Assembly: GCA_036940085.1 (NCBI GenBank)
Contig: JALLBK010000785.1
Span: forward strand, 1-30,514
Source of the DNA: Discostella pseudostelligera
Taxonomy: Eukaryota > Bacillariophyta > Thalassiosirophyceae > Thalassiosirales > Thalassiosiraceae
DNA: 30,514 bases
Direction: 5' to 3'
Positions 20,101 through 27,699 of this stretch are shown piece after piece. Position 1 is the stretch's first letter, and each line of letters opens with the position of its first letter. The notes beneath the pieces were generated by a model. The model worked only from the letters and a program-made list of their open reading frames with translations, ran no database searches and was not told where the DNA came from. Made by a program: the position numbers and the translations under genes.

Positions 20101-20243
20101 ATTCCGGTCAAAAATATGGCTCTCTCTCATCTCATATCTGGGAAATTCTTCGAATGATAGTCGGCTTGAATAGAGCTCCGGCAATGAACCGCTCATACAG
20201 TCATCACAGTGATGAAAATCACCCACATATTATGGTAGTTTAA
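17088..20243 (+). CDS. Large acidic ankyrin-repeat and coiled-coil protein
   Basis: 1051 aa, single exon. The first 300 residues are extremely acidic (Asp/Glu runs), interrupted by a basic patch KRGWLSRLFTRRRPR that might be a nuclear or membrane-binding signal. Ankyrin-like repeats follow: EEQRSLLTLAAEHDRVDVIQ, PPPLHVAVAHGSVHAASCLL (then RMGADPSIRP) and, near residue 540, IGANEVQRLEQLLNAGMDP (then KTLLDWSRDMDAVECCELLL). Residues about 690-850 are a predicted coiled coil (RALKEQRAQAEEALAAWSAA, TRTLREEVKEIEKNLTEARM). The C-terminal 200 residues are disordered and acidic. No signal peptide. I do not recognise the gene; it looks like a scaffold protein. Start is 17088 or 17094. It converges on HAT1, with 131 bp between them. 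Confidence 0.85.
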   Translation: MTMSSRTDHDEEGALPPANNDNEDGGDDEDDDYDEDDDHDDGEGEEDEEEEEGSTSSEYTYETVDSDNEKEGKRGWLSRLFTRRRPRATHQDDDDEDSFYEEEGEDGEEGGNSLVAALDNHGHEDELIAAENDNINTNDDNNNNNNNNNPKDFKAEVINADDDEEALLMAEAIQRVKQRIQENGGKLYNILSEEDKALVDELDDGRLGRGMAASAVTADKIMEVNAEMMVEVKEEMNAEIGGDDVQQQQQDNAVIRDKDNQEIEREEDDEYADEDGVNNKGEGKVDADNDNDEEDEDDDDEELPTLEEQRSLLTLAAEHDRVDVIQSLLGDSSRHDSIVECGYDSLLAGLCGNDDAASTTDDDAMFVPPPLHVAVAHGSVHAASCLLRMGADPSIRPRVEMSMIGDRGGGGDRNYKKYHDMSAWELAFGSSESLHIMNGEEDGEDNNEVAEEDIAKEVKPAGRWFGFGSPTTPKNVIAAVPADDDALSSKAMNKNSRPIQRRRRKQPLNIAPSKLHGIRHAFMSEALRAIGANEVQRLEQLLNAGMDPTLEVMAGKTLLDWSRDMDAVECCELLLLQSGGKGLEGVTETKQEDEDSRVGGQHHEVGDATIAQLQEQFPSMHDERVSGLSIGDLQMLISENINLIPHLTTCRDDLASETTLCQSLLRDISATGGGALSSHSLLELVRALKEQRAQAEEALAAWSAAWEEREDELNFFWEEVLDDNLREELGAVFDQDEVQNHDPSVRKDGGTWEELARHFLEVDNQVKALRESIANLADESAKAIAEIDRRGMSGALSLTRTLREEVKEIEKNLTEARMGEGACRRKIEIIQQRIGRANNGYDVSPERKEGEDDSIIEDFQLRSIVQQHEAKVESGEERELSPLIVDQQQVDYEVDDVMPTSDTAEDNSQPANEVIESDQSKGEEATEVENRTEEIVADSPMEIVPNDETILSSKQNDIGEKAANGVASDQGRPPNESQSTAQNTRVIAQPSHAISKGMSTAIVVHSGQKYGSLSSHIWEILRMIVGLNRAPAMNRSYSHHSDENHPHIMVV
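17508..17534 (+). repeat. (AAC)n run coding for polyasparagine
   Basis: About nine perfect AAC codons lie in frame in the acidic region of the ankyrin protein. It is a likely length-variable trinucleotide repeat that keeps frame. Confidence 0.9.
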
Positions 20244-20374
20244 GAACGTAGTAGAGCGCATGAAACGCTTGTATGTCGATGACTTATCTACTACTACTTG
20301 AAGTTCTAATGCACTGATGGTGTTGATACAGAAAAATTTCATTTTGCTCAATTTCCATGACATCTATTCGCATT

Positions 20375-21959
20375 CTATCCTTTAGACCTCAATACCCTAT
20401 GGTAGTGAAGCAACGTCTCATCGAACCACTGCCCAAGTAGTACCTTCTGTCCTTCTTTTCCCTCTGGGCAGGCCCCCAATTCTTCCACTCGACGTGTTCG
20501 GATGGACTTTTTCACCATTAACCTGTAGTTAGTTTCAACTTGCTCAATCATCTCACGATCATTATTTTCATTCTGCTTCCAACTTTCAATCTGATGTAAT
20601 TTATATATTTCATGCACAATATGTGTTTGACGCTTGGTAATCTTCAATCGTTCCGAAATGGATAATGCATTCTCTTCGGAGATTGGGTCGAAGAATTGCT
20701 TGTTTGTCACGTCATTCTCTCGCAGGTAACTCATTTTCATCTTGTCCTCATTGCATAGGGTTAAAAATCGATGATAATCCACGGAATCTCGAAGAGCGAC
20801 AAATGCAGGAGCAGGATCTTCCAGATTGACTTCCAGTATTTCCATCCCCGACGATGAAGCTCCAGAGTCATTCTGTCTTTCAGCATAGTCGTGTAGGTTT
20901 TTTAACATTTCAGATCCATGACCAGCACGATGGTAGGGTGGGAAAATCAAGGCTTGGCAAACTCGTACTATCATTCCAGGACGAGGTTTTCGAAATGGAG
21001 AATTGACATGCAGTAAAGTGATGTATCCAGCTAGGCTGAGTGACCGTGCAGATTCAGAAGTTGTCGACGATGGAGGCTCATGGTACTGGAATAAATACAT
21101 CACTTTCCATGTTCCACGGCTTGTATCGGAAATATCTACATCATCTGCTGTTTCAATGAACCATCGAGCGAGTGGTTGAACGGAGTTGTGATACTTTGCC
21201 ACTTCTGGATCTGCGCCTTCGGCCAACGTGATGACGAATTCCTTGTCCTTTCGGTGGTATGTCTTGAGCGGTTGTCCTATTGCTTTTGATGGGCAAACCG
21301 AATTTTCCTCCTTAAAAATTTCTCTCGATGATTGTGTCGTTGCCTTTGGCAGCAGGTAATAATTCATTTCGACATTCACTATTCACCCAAATAGATGCAA
21401 TCGGTGGAGTAGCCAGTGAAATTTTCTCAACCACATCTTTCAAATCCATTTGGCTGTTTTTTCGATCATTGCCAATTTCCTCCCCTTCAAATGAAACCAT
21501 TTTTACCTTTTTCGGCAGAGGTTCACTTTCTTCATGATCGACTGCGTTGGTATTAGTTTCAGTTTGGATCTCAACTCGACATGTGTCACATGATGGTGCA
21601 AGCAGAATGTGCACATCCAATCTCGCCACATTCGGTCTGTCGCGAGGGTGATGTAGATTTTGAAAAGACTTGTGTAGATTTTCAGCTATGTCATTGTTGT
21701 TTCCTCCACCTACATCACCGCACACTCCTTCTGATGATGATGTCCATGAGCGATGAATTTGCTGAGACTGCTGCTCCGCCTCGAGGGTTGGTCTCCATCC
21801 GTCGATGAATTCGTTTTCAAAGCATTGATGCGTGTACACGGGTCGGAATGGCAAAGCCTCCGTATTCTCTGAGGATGGAGGTGATTGTATTGATATCCGG
21901 ATACATGAGGACGCAGCTGAGAGGCCTGCCACTGGCTCTTTGTCCGTCGAGTCCGTCAT
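20375..21959 (-). CDS. HAT1: Histone acetyltransferase type B catalytic subunit
   Basis: Two exons, 21959-21387 and 21310-20375, give 502 aa. HAT1 acetylates newly made histone H4 (Lys5/Lys12 in animals and yeast) before chromatin assembly. FRPVYTHQCFENEFIDGWRP near the N-terminus matches the HAT1 N-terminal domain. RVCQALIFPPYHRAGHGSEM is the acetyl-CoA-binding motif (RxxGxG type). LEVNLEDPAPAFVALRDSVD is the EDP segment that carries catalytic acid residues. The two coding frames differ by one base. A 76-nt GT-AG intron (21386-21311: GTGAAT donor, TTTTTAAG acceptor after a T-run) restores the frame in phase 0, joining IASIW to EENSVCPSK, so no frameshift is needed. An NLS-like PLPKKVKM lies in exon 1. 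It converges on the acidic ankyrin gene. Confidence 0.9.
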
Positions 21960-22034
21960 GGTTCACTGTCATTGTTTGAGGTGAAGGTTGTTGGTGTTGG
22001 TCGGTTCGGTTGGTGTATTGTGTATTGGGGCTGC

Positions 22035-22045
22035 TTCCCGCCAAG
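22035..22045 (-). promoter_or_regulatory. E2F-like motif upstream of HAT1
   Basis: TTCCCGCCAAG lies 76 bp upstream of the HAT1 start codon, in the orientation that reads TGGCGGGAA on the coding strand. HAT1 is plausibly an S-phase gene, which fits E2F control. Confidence 0.5.
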
Positions 22046-22061
22046 AACCGCCTACGTAGGG

Positions 22062-22101
22062 TGACGTCACGGCCGAAAGAAGATCTTTGCTTGTGACGTC
22101 A
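22062..22101. promoter_or_regulatory. Two perfect CRE palindromes 32 bp apart
   Basis: TGACGTCA occurs at 22062-22069 and 22094-22101, about 100-140 bp upstream of HAT1 and 400 bp upstream of the LRR gene. This palindrome is the classic CREB/ATF bZIP site. CRE-like elements are known to control CO2-responsive genes in the diatom Phaeodactylum. The rest of the 547-bp divergent region (21960-22506) shows no gene. Confidence 0.6.
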
Positions 22102-22265
22102 ACAACTTCAACTTCAAAGATCCAACGTGAGATTTCGTCTGTCTTCACACCACAGTGACACCTGAACCTTATGTTCGCCTCTCGTCTCTCTTGTTGACAG
22201 TCAGTCGACGACCATGACCATGACATCCAAAATCAATGCCGTCATCGGCGGGCCGAGCAAGCCAT

Positions 22266-22302
22266 AGCGGTCAGCGGTCCGTCAGCGGTCAACGGTCAGC
22301 GG
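22266..22302. repeat. Imperfect tandem AGCGGTC repeats
   Basis: AGCGGTCAGCGGTCCGTC is followed by AGCGGTCAACGGTCAGCGG: five closely spaced GGTC/GCGG units. The reverse complement contains GACCGCTGACC, also present before start codons at 15356 and (with one extra G) at 17049. It may be a transcription-factor cluster. Confidence 0.55.
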
Positions 22303-22506
22303 ATATGGTGAGATAGAGGTTTCGGGGTATGGTAGTAATCTACTCGGAGAAGGATTATGGGACGCCGTTGCAGCGACAACATCAATTTCTGTGGCATCCG
22401 GTATCCGGTGTCATCAATGTAGATACATTTGGCTCATAGAGAGTGGTGACGAGAGAACACAGCGGCAAGTGAGCAGAAAACAATCATTGAATCCTTTGGC
22501 TTAATC

Positions 22507-23639
22507 ATGGATAGCAACATGAAAAACGTTTTTAAATACACTGGGCAGCCACTGGAAAGTATTCCAGTAGATATTACTCATGTAAGAGATGCATCTTATG
22601 TCGAAATGATTGATGGGCACACATTCGGTCACTGCTCCGAATTGGTGAATGTCGAACTGAACGATGGACTGAAGACTATTGGTCCTGAATCATTCTCTGA
22701 CTGCAAATCACTAGAGAATATCACACTACCATCCACGGTCAAAGATCTTGGGTTGGGTGCATTTCACTATTGCGTAAATCTGGTGAATGTCGAACTTAAT
22801 GAGGGGCTGGTCAGTATTGAGAGAAGCACGTTTTGTTGCTGCGAATCACTTGAGCGCGTCATAATTCCGTCCACTGTTAAGGATATTCACTTGCAGGCAT
22901 TCGCTTTCTGTACAAATTTGGCAAGTGTACACTTAAACGAGGGGCTGGAGATTATTGGAGCACTTGCATTCCAATGTTGCGAATCGCTTGAGACCATCAT
23001 CATTCCTTCCACTGTCAAGGAGATTCTTCATGAGGCATTCCACGGCTGCACAAAATTGGTGAATTTGAGACTTAATGAAGGGCTATCGACTATTGACTAC
23101 TATGCATTTGACGGCTGCTTGTCTTAGAACACGTACTTGTTCCTTCCACAGTCATTGATATTGCGGATGGGACGTTCGAAGACTGCCCACTTTTGGTGGC
23201 AGTAGAGTTTAGTGATGAAATTGAAGAGTTTGTGTCTGAAACGGCTCTTCAAGAGTGGTGGAATCGGGGTATTGCTGAGCAATGCCTGAGGACATACTGT
23301 TGGTTGTCTCAAAACTGTATTGCAAAGCGATTCCGTATGTTAAAGGCAACGAAATGGCGGCTTGCAATTAATGGTATGCTATCCCTTATTCCTTCCATCG
23401 ACATCTACATTGGGATCGAACCTAATAGGATCAAGAACGAAAAATTTAATGAGCATCTCGAGTCTATCAATACCAAGCTTATTGTCTTTGAAAAGTTGAG
23501 GGATATTGCTACCTTGCTGGAACTTGCTCTTATGGTACACCGACTCAATGCTTGTGGCTCAGCTATTATAATTCCAAATGTGTTGTCGTTCTTGATGGTG
23601 GATAGATGGCCGGATTCAGAGGTGACCGTGAAGTGTTAA
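22507..23639 (+). pseudogene. BspA-type leucine-rich-repeat protein, one frameshift
   Basis: Repeats of about 23 residues with the pattern AFxxCxxLxxVxLNEGLxxI and SLExIxxPSTVKxI (LRR_5/BspA type) run from residue about 35; for example CESLERVIIPSTVKDI. The frame ends at TAG 23125-23127 after DGCLS. If one base is missing in TGTCTTAG the repeat continues perfectly (LEHVLVPSTVIDIADGTFED), then runs into a C-terminal domain (ALQEWWNRGIAEQCLRTYCW) ending at 23639. I know this tail from other diatom LRR proteins. It is either a recent pseudogene or a 1-nt assembly error; the rest is intact. The family is expanded in diatoms and function is unknown. Confidence 0.8.
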
Positions 23640-23935
23640 AGCTGTATGATGTGCATCGTTATTTCATAATTATTAAGCAAGGTTGAATCGTAGCGGTATG
23701 CCACCGCAATTATTTGGTGTTACTAGCCACGCGATTTCAACTAAGAGTATTCAGCCAATGACAGTTGTCGTCGCACTCCGTCTCGACATTATCCAATTGC
23801 CTCCCAACTACGATACCTTTCTCCAGAATCTACTTCAAGGACGACATCAATATGCACGTCATCATTATGTCAAGGTCGGGGCGAAGTGTCATTCGAAATG
23901 TCATCGTTGCTTCGGATTATTAGAAATGCAATCTC

Positions 23936-25980
23936 TTAGCGTGACATCATCAACACACTCAGCGCAAATACTGACGACAGGACCATGCCTGAAACCGATT
24001 GTTTGTACGCATCATTATATTGATCCCATAAATTGATGGTAGTGCCGTCACCAGGCCATGAAACATTAAAGTAACACATAACAGTTGCTGCCGATTGTTC
24101 TTCTTCTCTGAGCTGGTCCCATCGCCTCCCGTAGGCTTCCGGATTGCTCGACGATCCGCTCCATAAATATTCATCCCAGCCAAGTTTTATCGCAGCATGC
24201 GACACGTTAAGGGGAAGTTCGTCCCAAAGGGTAGCTCGATAGTGCTATTTATCAACATAATGCATTGCAACGAATATACATTCACATTGCGAAATTTAAG
24301 AGAGCGCACGTGACAAAAGTGGAAGATACAAACATACTGGACGTACATTTTGGAAACAATCCCAAGTTCGTTGATACATTCCCAAATATATCGCAACCGC
24401 CTTTTGATAATCCGTGAGGTCTTTCCAAGATCGTCGTTCAATATCAGCAAGGCCCGTATCATCCCATGTTCGTTCGTCGTAGAGCATATCACTTTGAGCA
24501 ACTTGTTGCTTCTCCGATGGTAGATCTTTCCACACGGTGTATCTCAGTTTCGGCTTTGGATACGGAAATGGTCCGTGATTACTCGTCATATCGATTCTAT
24601 CCCAATTCTCTTGAATGTAGCATAATTCTGTGGCATGATACTGTTCCACTTCATTCAATTCGTCCCATAGCTTTCCTTCTGATTCAGGTGGGTCGACCTC
24701 CCCTTCAACATCTTCCCACGAAGATTCGGACCAACCCAACCCAATGAAATGTGCATCAATTCCGCTATTCATCAAGTCTGACCAGCTGTACGAATCATAA
24801 TGATTCATCCAACAATCCCATCCGGCATCATCGAGACCGAAAACGTCTTCGACGGCATTGCTTTCGTTAGGAGTGAGTTCATGCCATCCCTTTTGCTCGA
24901 CAGCGGCTAATCGCAATACATTCCATGTCAACTCATCATATCCCAATGTTTGTTGGAGTAATTCAAGTCTCGTTGCATTATTGTCAGCAATGATCTCCTT
25001 CCATGGCGTAAAACGCAGCGACGGTATGGCAATCGGATATCCAGTTCCATAGGAAACTAAATCTAACCGATCGTATGATGTTCTATCAAAGCATAACTCC
25101 GTTGCATTCAAGCGTTGCTCCACTGATAATTCCAACCAACTACTTTTTCGTGTTATGGGTGGATTGGTATATTGCTCATTCCATCCACTGGAAGTCCATC
25201 CGATGGAGTTGAGGTAGGGTGTTAATTGGAGTGAATACAATTGTGCCCATGAGAAGGACTCCCAGTGATTCTTTGTTTTGACGGTAACAACAAGAAGACG
25301 AGGTAAGAAAAAGTATCAAGATAATATTACTGCATTGTCGGTGTGGTTTGAATTTCACAATACAATAACCTCACCTGCCAACAATTCCACGAAATATCAT
25401 CTTCAAATCCCAATGCCTTCGCCACCTCCATCTGTTCGGCACTCAAATCATCATATCGCAATTGTTCAATACTATTAGTACCCAAATTATCCCATGTTGA
25501 TTTAGTGTATCGCAAACTCCCCGTAGCCAAAACTTGTAGTTCACGTGATAATTCATTCCAGGGTGTGTATCGTATTTCATTCCGTGGAGGACGTGTATAT
25601 TGATAATTCTCTGGTAGATAGGTACTTAATATTGTTGAGGTGGTGGTAGTAGATGTTACCTCTTGACATAGAGCATTGCCAGTATCGTCGTAGACCCACT
25701 CGCAGAGATTGGATGTGATGGTGAGGAGACAGTCTTTCTCGGAGGTGGAGAGGGAGAAGCAGCTTGGATCATCATCATTGGCACTCTCCACCGCGTTGGC
25801 CTCCGTCGTCGTCGTCGCCGTCGTCGTCGTTGTGGTCACCTGCGCGAAAACCACGACGATGCTATTGCCAATGACTAACAATGATGCCAGGAGCGTAAAT
25901 AATGGGAGACGACGGGTTAGCCTCATCCGTTGTGATAGTATGGGGTTCATTTGACCTCGTGTCATTGTTGTCATGGTCAT
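23936..25980 (-). CDS. Secreted, probably GPI-anchored WDCW-module protein A
   Basis: Three exons, 25980-25375, 25270-24347 and 24244-23936, give 612 aa with both introns phase 0. A signal peptide (LPLFTLLASLLVIGNSIVVV) leads to a Thr-rich stretch and a four-Cys motif (SCFSLSTSEKDC, then CEWVYDDTGNALC). The body is 12 sub-repeats of the form WxxLx(7-9)AxxLGxxxxxW, arranged as three modules of four. In each module the second sub-repeat ends NCWQNH, WDCWMNH or WDCFQNH, the third has (L/I)GW, and the fourth contains LCF, LCY or MCY. The C-terminus is hydrophobic with a short polar lead (SVSGMVLSSVFALSVLMMSR), as in GPI-anchor signals. Exons join at WQ/NH (module 1) and QN/HY (module 3). I do not recognise the family. 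A cell-surface or wall role is an inference. Start could also be an inner Met within residues 3-18. Confidence 0.85.
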
Positions 25981-26051
25981 GGTTCATGTGGTGTGAAGGT
26001 GTGTTGAGAGTTGAGGTGTTGGTGTTGGTTGCCGACTGCCCAAGCGCGGAG

Positions 26052-26221
26052 CGCGGGAAAATTCGGCGGGAACATTCCCACTCGTATCTTTTCTTTGAGG
26101 TTCTCGACTGATCTCGTACAAATAGTATCTTGTTCTAATCGGTTCTTTTCAGTTCTTGGATCTTTGAAAATGACGGGAACAAGCATCGCGTTGATGAGAA
26201 CGGGAAGCTTCCCGCCAAAAT
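26052..26221. promoter_or_regulatory. E2F-like motifs between protein A and cyclophilin
   Basis: GCGCGGGAAAATTCGGCGGG (26051-26070) contains two overlapping E2F-like sites. AGCTTCCCGCCAAAA (26207-26221) is a third, inverted. They lie in the 374-bp divergent region 25981-26354, which shows no gene. Confidence 0.5.
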
Positions 26222-26354
26222 ATGTGTCACCCAAATCCAAATCCAACGCACTGAGTTCTTTCATTCAATTTCACGATAATCAATAAGCCCCCTTCGTATC
26301 GACACCACCGTCACTTTCACCCGTAGATCACTCTCTCGTCGACAATAACCAACA

Positions 26355-27461
26355 ATGGGGTACGATTCCAACATCAAATCTCAAAAATCCGAACAACGAC
26401 AACGAATCGTCATCGTCGTCTCTCTCGTGGCATTATCGGCGGCATTTTTGGTCATGGTATCGCTGCTCTCGCCTCCGGGCCTTGTCCGTAGTAATGGCCT
26501 CGTCAGCAACCGTCATGTAGATGCAGTAACATCATCCCTAGGGAAAATGGCCGCTTCCGTCATTGTTGCCAAAAATGAAAAGAAAAAACTGCTGCGTGGA
26601 GAGGAGGAAAAGAAGAAGACGAAGAAGAAGAGCGATGCCGCCGCAATCTCGACGAGCGACGAACCACCTGCATCATCTGACACCAACAAACTAGAAGAAA
26701 TCGCCGCTCTACGTTCCAATCTCGAGGAACAAGTTCGTTCCATAAAAGCCACCGGAATTATCATGGAGACTGACAAAACTGCTCTTGGCTACACCAAAAA
26801 ACTCCAAGACGTGACACGTCAATTAATCTCACTCCGATATGGACAAATCCCATCCAACCAAAATTATCGTGTCGAAATGGAATTGGAATTCCAAAAAACA
26901 ATTCCGGACTATTCAGAATCTACCAAATATGCCACACTACTAGTGGAATTGGCACCCATCTCTATCATACCCTGTTCGGTATACAATTTTCTCGAAATTG
27001 CACGAACATGGAAACATGGTGCTTTCCATCGCAATGCCGGACATGTATTACAGGCCATCGCTCGATCGAACATAACCCAATCCATGCCCTTTCAGGAATA
27101 TGATGAATCTTATCCACACAAAAAGGGTACCATGGGGTATGCTGGACGACCTTCCGGTCCGGAATTTTACATTAGCATCCAAGACAATACCGACGCTCAT
27201 GGACCAGGATCACAGCAGAAACATAATCCGTACGAGGCCGATAGTTTATTTGGAACGGTTATTCGGGGTATGGAAGATGGTACCGTGGATAGGATACATA
27301 CCATGCCAGGACGGGAGTTTATTAATGAGAAAGAAAAGTGGGTGTTGATACGACGAATGAGGATTTTAGTACCGAAAAGCAGTGAGAATGAGGAGGAGGA
27401 GCCGGATGAGGATGGCTATGTCGAATTTTCAAAGAGTCCGCTGGTGCTTCCAAAGGATTGA
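26355..27461 (+). CDS. Membrane-anchored cyclophilin-like protein (peptidyl-prolyl isomerase fold)
   Basis: 368 aa, single exon. A short cytoplasmic N-terminus and a transmembrane segment (IVIVVSLVALSAAFLVMVSL) suggest a type II membrane protein of the secretory pathway. A Lys-rich stem and a coiled-coil stretch follow. The C-terminal 190 residues have cyclophilin features: LLVELAPISIIPCSVYNFLE, FHRNAGHVLQ, GTMGYAGRPSGPEFYISI and LFGTVIRGMEDG. The Arg (FHR) and Gln (VLQ) positions of the active site are kept, but GYAGRPSGPEFYI departs from the usual MANAG..SQFFI, and the Trp and His of cyclosporin-binding cyclophilins are not evident, so activity is uncertain. It lies between the two WDCW-module genes, on the opposite strand, divergent from A and convergent with B. 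Confidence 0.85.
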   Translation: MGYDSNIKSQKSEQRQRIVIVVSLVALSAAFLVMVSLLSPPGLVRSNGLVSNRHVDAVTSSLGKMAASVIVAKNEKKKLLRGEEEKKKTKKKSDAAAISTSDEPPASSDTNKLEEIAALRSNLEEQVRSIKATGIIMETDKTALGYTKKLQDVTRQLISLRYGQIPSNQNYRVEMELEFQKTIPDYSESTKYATLLVELAPISIIPCSVYNFLEIARTWKHGAFHRNAGHVLQAIARSNITQSMPFQEYDESYPHKKGTMGYAGRPSGPEFYISIQDNTDAHGPGSQQKHNPYEADSLFGTVIRGMEDGTVDRIHTMPGREFINEKEKWVLIRRMRILVPKSSENEEEEPDEDGYVEFSKSPLVLPKD

Positions 27462-27699
27462 TGGTACTACGCAGAATTTGTTCTTAATATGGTGATGGTA
27501 TTGCATCAAATTGGAGGCGTACGTCGCCATGCGAAATGTTTGAGTTTCGAGCAGTTGGGGCCGGTAGTCTGTTAAACAACAATAACAACATCACTCAACG
27601 AAATTCTATGACCATTGATCTCTGTACATTGAATATGCTACGTTATTCATCTGAATGACATGGTTGTCCCTGCCAAACGAGATGTCAACCGCATTCTTA

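Noticed and set aside
21311..21386. Frameshift in HAT1
   Set aside because: A 76-nt GT-AG intron with a T-rich acceptor restores the frame in phase 0 and gives a good HAT1 join. A 43-nt alternative (acceptor GCCAAAG) also fits the frame but is unusually short.
23683..24036. Plus-strand frame of 117 codons
   Set aside because: It overlaps the last exon of protein A in antisense and shows no recognisable motif.
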